The notes beneath the pieces were generated by a model. The model was given only the letters and a program-made list of their open reading frames with translations, did no database searches and was not told the DNA's origin. A stretch of DNA of 64,000 nt from Engraulis encrasicolus (Eukaryota > Chordata > Actinopteri > Clupeiformes > Engraulidae), in the NCBI RefSeq assembly GCF_034702125.1, contig NC_085861.1, forward strand, positions 2,475,042 to 2,539,041. The letters run 5' to 3'. The translations under genes were made by a program, and so were the position numbers. The first letter of the stretch is position 1, and each line of letters opens with the position of its first letter. This document shows, one piece after another, positions 12,861-25,900 of the stretch.

Positions 12861-13339
12861 CCCCGTCCCAACTCTTTTGAGACGTGTTGGATTTATCAAA
12901 TTAGAAATGAGTACATATGTCCCCCAAAACAATATTTTTTCTCGGTTTCAACACTTAATATGTTGTCTTTTCACTATTCTCCATCTAATGAATAGATTGA
13001 ATGTTTTGAAAATGATAGCATTTTGATTTTATTCACTGTTTACCAAACGTCCCAACTTCACCGGAGTTGGGGTTTGTATATTATTAGGCCTACATTATAT
13101 TATGATAATAAAGAATATATACATGGGTAATATGTAGCCTAATGTGCCCCGGGACACTCTGCCCTGAAAAAAAATTGACCTCTACTTCAAAAAGGTAGTG
13201 GACGAGGCCTGTGGCGTTTCGGGATGTGTGTATGTGTACATAAATTGCATAAATGTGTACATAAATTGCTATTACCATCCTTTTTTATATCTTTAGGCTA
13301 CTTATGTTAGCTTCATCTTTTACCATGTATTGATATTGT

Positions 13340-13605
13340 TACCAGTGTTGCAACTGCACACTGCGCCTAGATGTCTTGTTTATTATCCAAAATGCGTTGT
13401 TACCTTCTTATTATTAAATGTTGCATCTTTTTAGCTTGTGTTGGACAATGCTGTCAGTGTTGCAACTGCACACTACACCTTGATGTCTTTGTTTACTTTT
13501 TGCCACTTTTAATGCATCTTATTCTTTGCTACGTCACCTTCTTTACTCTGTATAGGACAATGCTATCAGTGTTGCAACTGTACACTGTGCCTTACCCTGT
13601 TCTTG
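13340..13605. repeat. about 112-bp tandem repeat, 2.3 copies
   Basis: GTGTTGCAACTGCACACT recurs at about 13345, 13457 and 13569 (last copy with one change), with GGACAATGCT(G/A)TCA before it in the later copies. It abuts the LINE-type tail at 13606, as expected for a repeat in a retrotransposon 3' UTR. Confidence 0.8.
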
Positions 13606-13695
13606 CTTAAATTTGTCCTTGTAAGTCGCTTTGGCCAAAGGTGTGCTAAATGATATGTAATGTAATGTAATATAATGTAATGTAATGTAATGAAT
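13606..13695 (+). mobile_element. 3' tail of a fish LINE or related SINE with TAATG repeats
   Basis: GTAAGTCGCTTTGGCCAAAG, then GTGCTAAATG and about ten (TAATG) units. The reverse complement of the same tail ends the L2-type LINE at 19253-19325. It lies just 3' of the SLIP-GC stop codon on the opposite strand. Confidence 0.75.
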
Positions 13696-13828
13696 GTTGT
13701 TGTTTTTCAAGGGGTGTTTGTGTGTGCATTTCCATCCTAAAAAGCATTACATGGAAGTGTCACCAACACTTTACCTACAACACAGTTGTGTGGCCAGAGA
13801 AGAAACTTTAAAGCCCTTTTTTGTCAGT

Positions 13829-13917
13829 TTACCAGGAAATGGTGTTACTGCTTTCTTGTTTGGTACAGCAGAGTTGCTCAGATAACGCCTTCATCCTCTT
13901 GATTTGACTCTCGACAT
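13829..13917 (-). CDS. nuggc: SLIP-GC-like last coding exon e15 with stop
   Basis: 89 nt, phase 1 in, acceptor TTGATTACAG at 13918-13919, TAA stop at 13829-13831. It encodes [15 protein letters not shown] and a short polar tail ending in NTISW. No convincing AATAAA signal lies just downstream before the minisatellite and LINE tail at 13340-13695, so the 3' UTR end is unknown. Confidence 0.88.
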
Positions 13918-16900
13918 CTGTAATCAAAGAATGCGCCACATTTAAAAACAATTACTAAGAATGTCTTAGACCCAGTTAAAAAATGAGACCAGATAATAGT
14001 CAAGTGAGTGTAACACATTGGATGCCAGGTTTTTTTTGTACTCATGTGTCGAGTGCCAACCGGTAATCATGTTTTTTTGCTGGGGTTTTTGTCTTATTCT
14101 ACTAAATTTCAAGACCAGACACTCTAAATGCACCTTGTGTGTGATTTTAGTAACTCTGTGATGAACAGATTATGATCAAAAACTTGATGTCATGATTTGG
14201 ATATTTCACTTCGACATTTTATCAAAACGTGTCATGTGAAGTTTCACCAAAACCATTTGACATACAGAAGGACTAGGGAACTTTACTGCCATAAAAAGTG
14301 AAAGTTGAAGTAAAAAAAGAAAAAGGCTGAAAAGACGAATGTGCTTTAGGCACCAGCTTTGGGTGAGTGAGTCAACTTTCTACTTAGAAAGACAAATGGT
14401 CCATCAGGGGAGACTATCACATATTCAGAGGATATGGAGCCATGGAGAACAGCACTGATCAAGGTGTTTTCATTTAAATGGTTTACTTGGAAGCACCTGG
14501 ACATCTTGGGGCATGAAAACACTTAGTTCCTCAAATTGAACTCGGAAAATCAAACAGTGTATATACTGTATAACTAAAGCAGACAGATCTCCATTTCTAG
14601 GAAACAACTTGTGGCACTCTACCACAAAAAATCCACAACACAGCAGTGCTGTAAGATCAGAGGGTTGCTGGTTCAAATCCCATGCTTACTCTCCCTACAC
14701 CTCAAGTGTCCTTGAGCAAGGCACCTAACTCCACACTGCTTCAGGGACTGTAACCAATACCGTGTATCTAAATAATGTGCTTGTGTATCTTAATAATATG
14801 TGTGTGGCTTTGGAAGAAACTTATTTTTCAGAATTGATGTGATATGCAGTGTACTACAGATGCAGATTTGTAGAGATCCCAACTTACTTATGCTGAATGT
14901 GAATGGGGATTCTTTCAGGGCGTGTCTCACAGCTTCCTCCAGTGTGTTTTTGAAATCTGCCTCAATCCGGTCCTAATGAAATAAATAAAATGTTAGGCTC
15001 ATATTGATTCATAATATAATTGTTATTTTCACTAAGTAACACTAACACCTCAAGCCATAATCTTTTACAAACCATAAGGCCTGTGAATTTCTCCAACATC
15101 TTGTCCTTTGCACGATCAAACATTTGATTTGCTGCTGATGATGCATGCTCCACCAAAATGGTCCTCTTCTTCTCCATAGACCCTTTTCCAGATACCTTGT
15201 CAGCCTCTGCAGTAAGATAAGTTACATTGACATCAGCAGGAGCACAAGTGACATCTTCCTGGGATGATTATCTATGCCATTAGACTTACTTTCATAGCCA
15301 GGAGTCATCTGTTGTTTGATGGTTTCTCTGATTGATGCGTACATAGCTTTCTTAGTATCCATTATGTCTGTGTGTGCCTTCTCCTTCAGCTTGGCTTCCT
15401 GTATGCATATAATTAACAACATTTTAAAACCAATAGAAATTATTTTAAAATTCTGCAGCAATGGGAAGCCCAAGGAGAGCAGCAAGCACAGGATTTTGCT
15501 ATTTAGTTGAGAGGTAAGCTGCTATCTTAATTTTAGTTGGAACAGACGTCTGCATATAGTACAAGGCCCTGCAGAAGTCTGACCTGATGTCTGATTAAAT
15601 TAATTAATGAACAATAAGTTGATGTTTTACACTTTAAAATCAAACCTGTATTTAAATGACTTACACCACACTCATAATTAAAAGGTGTCAAACAAAAACA
15701 AAAACTAGACTGCCTGTGCAGTCGCCTTCGACTGCTTAAGGTACATCCCCGAAACGCAACGCTTCCAGTCCCCCACCATTCCTACCACTCCCGTCCACCT
15801 TTTCATAAACGTATGTGATGAATACAACATATTAAAGAAATATAGGCTTAAAACCAAATGACTATTGTGAAAATGAAGCAAAAAATGGGGCAAATGGTAC
15901 CACCAAAGAAAGTAGATCTAAGAAGAAGCGTCATTTTGTTTCTTTTCCGGTATCCACTTTATGTCGGATGAACGCCCCTTTAGGAGACCTTCGGTTAGGA
16001 GACCTTCGGAGTCCTGAGGTTGAGAATCAATGAAGTCCCCTTAGCGCTGTAGATGGCGGTAGCGCCCGTCGTGTGCAAACACCACGAAAAGAGAAGAAGA
16101 AGGAGGGACAACGCCCCCTTAGGAGACCGACTTTTGAGCACTCGCTTTTGCATTGAGTGGGCGTGTTTCGAGTCCTCTTTATTAAATATCCAACCTCTTT
16201 GGCAGGGATTAAAGTTTTCCGTCGCTACGACGGAATTCCGTCAACTGGATTTTCGTTTGGACGGATTTCCGTCCGTATAATTTATGTCAATTAATTTACA
16301 ATTTTTACTTTCCAAATGAACTCAAATCGAGAGCACTCCTGGTCATGAGAAGGGGACGAGAGGTGTGTTTGATGTACGGATGTAGTTATACACTCCACCA
16401 TTGGCGGTGTGATACAACATTCACTCATCAGTAGCCTAGTTTTGGGTCATCCCCTGTTCTTCCGTGTTCCAAAAAAAAGTAGGCCTACACGAGCGGTCAA
16501 CATTTCTGTGGCAGCGCAGCGCAAGAAAAAAAAAAAATAGCCAAAATTGTTGCTGATGGCAGAAAAGAAAATAATTGTAATACAATGTATAAAGTGCAGT
16601 GACGTTTCCATATCATTGCACCTGCCGTGGCAGATATTTAGAAAAAAAAAATGAATAGCCTAGTTTACTTCGACTGCGTATGATGTCCTTTTCATGAAGG
16701 GTTTGCCTTTTAAGCATTGTGACTCTTACTAGCATTATTCATAGCCCCAATGGGACGACTATGGCAGCTAACTAGGATAGCCTACCATGCGTTTCATCCT
16801 CAAAGTTTAGCGCGTTTGACTGGCTGCGTGTAGAGCTAGTTGTCTTTTTGACAACGGATAATTCACAGTCTCATCTATACTCATAACAGATTAACTTTGT

Positions 16901-19900
16901 TGTTGCCGATATATATATTCAAGAAATAAGTTAAAAATGGGTTGCATTTGGGTCACGGATAGGCTATCCCTGGCAGAGCCAATTTATGCCACGTCTTGTT
17001 CTGGGAAGCAGTGTTCTGATGGGTGGACTCATGGTCGATAAATGCCGTTTCGACGTTTGTTTCACTTTCAAGGCTTGTTACTGTGTGACGCTATTTCTGC
17101 TAACTGGAATAGTGTGCAGCAGCAACAGTTGTGTGTGCGCTTGTTTTTGAGTGGCTCAACGTCTGTGCCCATCTTCTCGTTCTCGGACTATGCGTTTCGT
17201 TTGAGTTCAGTTAGCCTATTTGCGCACTGCGCACTCAGGACTGATGGGTGGGTGATTTGCCTTGATTCGAGTGGAAAGCTGCGCGACAAGCTTGGGAAAG
17301 TGTGTTACTTTTGTAGACGATAGACATAGGTCTGTGACTGTCGTGTCTGCTGCGTCCTGTCGGCTTGTAGAACACGTGCGCATAGGAAGAATCGGGGACG
17401 TTTTTTAAATCAATGGTAAGCTGTGCTTGGCACCGCACATCGAGAAGCAAAAAAGTAGCCAGTAGTTTTCAAAACGGTAGAACACAGAGGTAGACATACC
17501 GCACCGCGCACCCTGTTTGTAAACGTCTACAAGTTATTTGTAACAGGATGAATACTGAAAAAGGCCGAAGGGTGAAAAACATACAAATAATTAAAGCTAG
17601 TTTTCTCCCTCTGATTGCTATGATCAGGGCTTTTTAAATGTCAGAAATACAACTGCAAGCAATGCGCACCAGTGCTTTCACCAGAACAGTGTTTGCCCAT
17701 TCTAATGTGAAAGACAAAATATAGCCTACTACTACAACAAAATACCCCATAATGGGATCACTCACTGTATCAACACATTGCAATTCCAAGTCAATAATTC
17801 TGTGAGATCAGCTACCATTTTGAAGCAGCATTCATTGTGAATCCATTCTGCATGATGTTGTGACAATTCATAAACAATGGGTAGAAATAAGAGGAAATAA
17901 CCAAAACATGCCCCAAATTTCAGTTCAATCTTTGCAGTCTGATATAGTATCCATTATCCCTCCATTCTCGGCCAGTTCTAGTCAATCTGGTGAGCAGCCT
18001 AGGCCTGCCCGCCCTCTTTCCTTTTTTTGTATTTAGAAATTGGCATCTGTAAACATAGCATTGTAGGCCTACATCTGATTGAGCACATCTGATCTAGTAC
18101 CTACAGGTACACTCAGGTATACTGAGTCTATATAGGTCTACTGAATGTATAATGAATATTCATTGTTCATGTGAAGTGTAAAGACTTATGTTGGTTGAAG
18201 TTCTGATTTTGTGGCACTTTTTGGCCCTCAAGACATAGGCCTATTCTGCTCTAGGCGACTGCTCCGTCTGCCTATGCCACTGGCTCTGGCACCATTCCTT
18301 GCATGTATGTTTCGTCATGAGGGCAGAGCCTGGCTACATTGGTTTTCGTAGGGTTACGGAGTGATACTCGATCGGGTGCCTAACCGGTAAAAAAGTTCAG
18401 TCAGATTACTTTTTTTTGCTTTAATCCCTGCTTTGGTAACACTGTTTTAATGGCCTTATTATTTAAGCCTTATTAATGGTTCACTATTATATTGGATATA
18501 CCACATTAGGTAAAGCGTAATAACCAGTGTAACAATATGTAATACCATGTAATACCAGTGTAACACCATGTACCAATTTTGTACTACATCATGTATTTTT
18601 GTGTAAGTGGTATGGTATTGCATATGGTTACACTGGTATTACACTAGTATTACATGGTATGAATGAAATATTGTTACACTGTACCTAATATGGTAGATGA
18701 AATGGTGAACTGTTAAAATAAGGTAGTACCGGGCAAATCAATCCACCCAGTCAGAAGTTCTGGGCCAAATAAAAATTCCGCCATTTTGAAACTGTTGACC
18801 TTCAAATCAGTTCATGAACCTACCCTTGAGCATTAACACACCAAATCTGGGACAAATCCATCCGACTGGTCAGAAGTTATGAGCCAAAAAAATTCGGCCA
18901 TCTTGAATTCAGCCATCTTGAAAGTGTTGGCCTCCAAACTCGAGTAGGTTCATGAACCTACCCTAGAGCATTAACACACCAAATCTGGGAGAAATCCATC
19001 CACCCAGTCAGAAGTTATGGGCCAAACAAAAATTCGGCCATCTTGAATTCAGCCATCTTGAAAGTGTTGACCTCCAAACTCGAATCAGTTCATGAACCTG
19101 CCCTAGAGCATTCACCCCAAAAATATGGGACAAATCCAAACATCCGTTCAAAAGTTATCGCGTTAGCACGAAAGACCTTACGCGGCGGCGGCAGACGCAA
19201 AACCATTACATCCCCGACGCTCCGCGTTTCGGGGATATAAAAACCATTACATTATTACATTACATTACATTACATTACATTACATTGCATTTGGCAGACG
19301 CTTTATAACCAAAGCGACTTTCAGAAGAGGACATAATCAAGCCAACATCACAAGCAAATACAAAGTGCACAGGAGATATACAGAACAACAAGTGCAATTA
19401 CAAAGAGGGGTTAGTTTTTTTTTTTTTTTTTTTTTAATAAAGAGGAAATAACGAGAACACACACACACAAACACACACTCACAAACTAAACTAAACTAAA
19501 CATAATGTCAGGATTCTGCCCTGGGGCAAGGCCAGTTCAATCATTAGTCTAGTAGATTCTCTCGAAAGAGGAATGTCTTAAGTTGTTTCTTGAAGGCTGC
19601 AAGAGAGGTGCTTAGTCTTGCTGCCTCTGGGAGACTGTTCCACCACTTGGGAACCACAACAGAGAACAATCTTGACTGGGAGTACCTAGAGCGACTGGAT
19701 GGCAGAGCCAGACGGCTTGTGCTGGATGAGCGCAGATCTCTTCCAGTAACATAAGGCGTTAGTAGGTCCTTCAGATAAGCTGGGGCCGTTCCTGTGATGG
19801 TTTTGTAGGCGAGGGTCAATGCCTTGTGCTTGATCCGGGCGGCGATCGGTAACCAGTGCAGCTCAATAAATAGAGGAGTAACATGGGTCCTTTTGGGTTG

Positions 19901-22900
19901 ATTGAAGATCAACCGTGCCGCCGCATTCTGGATCATCTGCAGAGGCTTTAGCGCACAAGCAGGTAGACCTGTCATGAGTGAGTTGCAGTAGTCAACGCGG
20001 GACAGGACCGTGGCCTGGACCAGTCGTTGTGTAGAATATTGTGTCAGCACAGGTCTGATATTCCGTACGTTGGACATCTGGATTCGACAGGTCCGGGTGA
20101 CCGAGTTGATGTAGTTGGAGCATGACAGCTCATCATCAATCATGACGCCAAGGTTTTTGGCGACTTTGCTTGGGGTCACGATGGTGGAGTCTATCTTGAG
20201 GTTGATGTTGTGACTGAGCGGCTCTTTAGCTGGGATCACCAGGAGCTCTGTCTTGGCCAGGTTCAGCTGTAGGTGGTGGTCCTTCATCCATGTTGACAAG
20301 TCGGTGAGGCAGGCAGAGATGCGTTCCGAAACCGTGGTGTCCTCTGGACGGAACGACAGGTACATCTGGGTGTCATCAGCATAGCAGTGGTAGGAGAACC
20401 CATGTGTTTGAATGACACGTCCCAGGGAGGACGTGTATATTGCAAACAGAAGGGGTCCCAGCACTGATCCTTGGGTACGCCTGTGGAGAGGTTGTGAGTC
20501 GTAGACAGCTTCCCTTGCCATGACACACTGAAGGTGCGTCCAGAGAGGTAGGAGTTGAACCATGAGTGGACAACGCCTGTGATTCCCATGGCTGTGAGTA
20601 TCCTCAGGAGGATCTTGTGGTTGACTGTGTCAAAGGCTGCAGATAGGTCTAGTAGTATGAGGACCGAGGATAGTCCTTCCGTTCTTGCAGTCCTTAGAGC
20701 TTCAGTCACTGAGAGTAACGCAGTTTCAGTTGAATGTCCACTTCTGAAACCAGATTGTTTTGGGTCAAGTAATCCGTTCTGGTTTAGGAAGTTGGTGACT
20801 TGCTTTGCAACTGCCCTTTCTAGCGTCTTGGATAGGAAGGGAAGCAGTGAGACAGGTCTGTAGTTTTCGACATGAGCTCCGCGTTTCGGGGATATAAAAA
20901 CCATTACATCCCAGACGCTCCGCGTTTCGGGGATATAAAAACCATTACATCCCCGACGCTCCGCGTTTCGGGGATATAACTATAAAAGAAAAATGTCTGC
21001 ACACTTAAAGGTGCACCGTGTAAAATGGTGACGCAGGGTGGCCAGAGTAGGTATTGCAACTATGCAACTCATTGGAACTGTGCTGCCTATTGCCAAATTT
21101 GATCTTATCATGAATATTTACTGAATAATAAACCAATATGTACTAGCATGACCAAAGCACAGTAAGTTTTGCAGCTAAAAATGTCTATTTCTGGAAATTC
21201 AAAATGGCTGACCATGTAGACGATTACCCTTTTGATGTATGAAAAGTGCAATTTTCCCAGTCATATTGAATACTTAGAATTTGATGGTGGGTGGTAAGTA
21301 TGTGTTAAAAAGGTAACATTTGTGAATGGACAGCATAGATTCTGGAGATGAACTACTAAAGGTATTACACGTTAAATCCATTTTATCATCCATTTAAGAG
21401 AGGATTTAAGTGTGCATTTTTCTTTCACACCTTTGAAAACTAAAACAGGTGAGGGCTTGACATTAACTTTTTCGCTTGCCGGCCACTGTGGCTAGTGGTT
21501 ATCCCGAGTCACTAGCCATCCAGCTATTCTACTAGCCACTTTTTGTTTTTATTTGTATCATGACGCTGTACATATAACCTCAGAAGATGAGGTGTTTAAA
21601 GCAAGAGTGCATGGATTTCTACATGGAAATAAAACAATCAAATAGAACTGAGTACCGTAACTGAGCCAAAGTCTGTTCCCATAAGTCCCATCACTCGGCG
21701 GCCATCTTGGCTACGCCTCAAACTGACTATTTGAGATTAGTCAGTGATGGGGTATATAAGAATGAATGGGGGAAATAATGTTGTGTGACAGTGGGACAAC
21801 ACAGCGATACACAACTCATATGGTTGGAATCACAATGAAAAACTGGGTTTAACCCTTTTTAGCCCTTTCTTGTCTATTTGAAAACTAAAAGTGGCGTCCG
21901 AGTTAAAGGTCTGCGCGGGACACATTTTCCAGTCCCGCTCCCGCAGTGTTCAGTCCCGCTCCCGCCCGCTCCCGCAAAGAATTATGATTTTCAGTCCCGC
22001 TCCCGCCCCGCACCTGTAATAGTTTGTCCCTCTCCCGCCCGCGATTCCCCCATGATTCCGACGTTGGCCTACTGCTCAAGGCAATTAGTGTCATTAGTTT
22101 GAGAAATTACACACGCACATTACTGGCCTATTCTCAACTGTATAGTGCATGGTGCATGGTAGGTGGTACGAGCTGCAACGCCATTCAGGGACTGTGTTTT
22201 GTTGTAACATAATGCTGGGTTAGCCAAATGTTTTGCTGAAAAACAAATATATATTTTTTTATATTATAAAATTCTAGTTTTCTATTTGACATGCAAGGCT
22301 GCCCACGTTTTAGGCAATGTTCTCTTTTTCTTCATACAAAGCTGTATGGAGAAATTTTTAGTTTCATGTTAGTTTTCTGAACCTTATACTATTACTATAT
22401 TATATTGTCATTTTATTTCTTATGATTTGGCTGGGGAAGTCCCCATATAGTGACATATTCTTGTGTGTAAGCTTTTCTGTAATGGGTCACGGGACACTCA
22501 ACATTATTGGAAACATGTGCATCTACTTGGTGTGGCTGCTGAACAACAAATATGAAACTGCATATGCTGGACAACAAGACAATGGACAGTGGGCATCTGG
22601 CCATGCGGGACCCCACGTGCACAGAAGAAGCTGACAACATGGACTGGGGGAGGGAAATGGTTAAATAGGGTGGTCTTCTGCTTCCACCCCAGAGCTTACT
22701 GGATGGAAGACTTTGTGTGTTCCATGTGATAACCTCTCCGGCCGTTATCAATAAAATCTGCAGTGCTTACCACCTGAGTTGCTTGTCTGCCGATATTAAA
22801 ATTATTACTACATTTGGTGTCAGAAGTGGGATGGATATCTCAGGTAACGCAGGAGAGGACATTCAGCTGGACTTCAATTGACCTGGCCAAGCGGAGTCCC

Positions 22901-25900
22901 ATTGTGACTCATCCACTGGAGGACTTCTCCTGTGTGCCCTGATACTCCACCCAGTATCTGCGGCCACAGGCAACTCAGCGGTGAGTTAAATTCTTCCTGA
23001 AATGTTTGCATGTTTTATGACAATTGTATATACTAGTTTGGCTGATATGCTGCTGATGAAATTATATCAGAGAGCAAAAGCTTGTAAAGTGGCAAGCTAG
23101 CTACAGTTGTCCTAGAGTTACTCTATTTCAGAGGAATATGTTAAACCAGAGGCACGATGCTCTGGTTAGCAGTGCACAAAATGCATGTATAGCTTTCATA
23201 AGGATACATGTAAGAGCTCTGAAACCAGCTGAAGTCTAGACACAACAGGTGACATCATAAGTTCACGGTGGTTTGTAAGCGGAAGGACACAGCTAATGGA
23301 TGCATTCAAAATGATCCTTGTGTATTAGAACGGAAATCAAATTCAATCAGAAAGCCTGCTTATAGATGCATTTGGTTGGGGTGCTGAGATTTCAAAACTG
23401 TGTGAACCCAAAGAAGCTACTTTTCACAGAGAGTATTTGTGGCCCCATATTGACACGGTTTCACCAATGACACTCTGCAAGAGTCGTTAGAGACTTAATA
23501 CTATACTACAACGAAAGTACAGAGAGCCTTTCATTAATATATCACGACTAGTTTATTGACATTCTGGCAAACGCAAATTTATAACAATGGCTTTGAGTTA
23601 AAGTCAAAATATTTAACTAAAAGTGGGGGAACCACATATCTCTGCTGTTTAGGGTTACAGTTTAAGCTGGCAGACACAGTTTGAGGAACTGGGGTCGACA
23701 GGTACATCCAGGCAAGAAAAGTCTGGTCAGTGCCTATAGCGCTAAGTGTCCAAGCACTAACTAGGGTGTCAGAGGCACCAGGACAGTCCATTGGTGAGAG
23801 GTCACCAACCCGTGGTGAAGGCCACTGGGCCCTATATGTTTGTAAAAGGCCTAACGTTACGATAGTCTCTTTTTGATGGTTTGTGCAAGTAGGGTATTGG
23901 TTGAGGTTGAAAGGTTTAAACAGGTGTAATTTAATTGTGGAATCTGGGTTCACCAGATTTTCCCCGTCTGTATTAAACATTGGGAAAGTAAAACTGAACG
24001 TAAAGAAAGCTGAAGCAGGTTGGATTGAAGAGACTTTGAAGGCTATTTGTTTGTATTTGTGATACTTGTTGTTTGTGCATTAATGCTATTGTTTTAGCGT
24101 CTGTTGTGTGGTGCTGAGAGATTAGTAATTGAGCAAGGAAGGAAATCATTGGAATAACATCATAATGGAGAGTAAAAATAAATCTGTACAACTTTCTAGG
24201 GGTGTACATAACCCTGACTATGTGCAAGGAATGTATGAAAAGTATGGAGCAGACTGTGTTAATGAGAAGGAAATGAATGACAAGGAGTGGAGAATGAGGC
24301 AGGAACAAAAAGCAATAAAGGCATGTGATGTTGACACTGACAAGGTGACTGATCGTACAAAAACTACACATATGCACAGCAGTGGTCAGATACAACCACC
24401 AACTTATGTGGATACCCCGCAATATGTCTTTCAGGCACCAATCATCCAAATGCCTGGTCCACAAGGAAATGCAATTAATGTTGGGAGAGCATGGTTTTTT
24501 GATGAGTTAATGTCAGTCGCTGCAGAATTACCCAAGCCGGAAGAAGGCATTACAAGCATGGGACAAGGTGGTACTGGAAGGTCTTTACATACGAATACTT
24601 TTAGGTGTTGGAGATGCAGAGAATTGGGACATATTGCACGCAACTGTAAGGTTAATAGGGGACCACATACGAGTCATCAGTGACAACAGATGCAGGACTA
24701 ACTGCTCACATGAACACAACACGCTATCACTGACAAAGACATGATACACACAGGGAAACAAGGGATGTTCCCTGTCAACATATTCACTGTGAACACAATT
24801 TTAAACATATCTCTTTGGAAAAATTATATGAGCTGCAGTTAATAGTTGGACCTCACACTTCTAGAATATAAATGTATGCAGCAATAGTTATAACCATAGG
24901 ATAAGGAGAAAGATTTTTTTTTAACAGAAAACCCGTAAGCATAAAGTACCTGGTGTCTGTTTAAAATATCAGATATTTACATTCATACATTCACATAATG
25001 TGAAGGATGTTCATTGTCATTGAAGGACTGACCACAAAGTAATCACAGCCATTCAATGATGCATACACGCTACATAGCCTGAGGCTACATTTTCCATAGT
25101 TGGCTATAGACATACACATAAGGCCATTTTGTGAACAAAAAGCAAGCATTGATGGTGTAACATGACATAAGTTCCAGTTAAATACAACCTGGCATAATTT
25201 ACATTTTTTGGAACATTACATTTAAAGGATGTGAGTAAATTTACAAATTAGAAGATATGGTAATTTTATTTAGGGAATTTGAGAGCACATTGATATAGTT
25301 TTAAAAAGCACACATAGTCAAAGCCTTAATTAGGGATACCAGAAAAAGCACAACCTACATGTATTATTTGGCATTGATTAGTACATGTGACCTGGTGATA
25401 TTTGGTGAAATTACAGAAATTGTGATTCTGAAGAAAGGGCATGTAACATCATCGGCGACATGGTCATGGTGAATAGACAATGGTGTTGTGTAAGGGTATT
25501 TGCCCCATAGGGGTATGTTTCAAACCAGTTGCAACTTAGTCACTTGAGAGTTATGTATTGGATTACATGCTCTACTCTGGCATACTGGATCCTTGATACA
25601 TTAAGTATTACGGCAATCACTGCTAAATCTGTGACCCAAAATATGGCCGGTTTTGGGTTTGGTTTTAGGAGATCTGAACCAATGTTGACTGACTGAAACG
25701 ACTTGGACTGACTTTGTTTCTGTATGAATGAGTGAATGATATGAAGTAAAAGAATGAAATTGGAGACAATATGAAATATGAAAGATTTTACAAAATCTGA
25801 AAGATATGTTATCCATTTCAACAGTTGGAGCCAGAATGCATGGTGCAAATCCTATTGCATGAAAACTGTTTGTCTGAAATCCCCATCCTAACTCTGAATC

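Noticed and set aside
23579..24464. Minus-strand frames of 133 and 163 codons
   Set aside because: Antisense to the gag-like ORF and its leader. No domain, and hydrophobic low-complexity composition.
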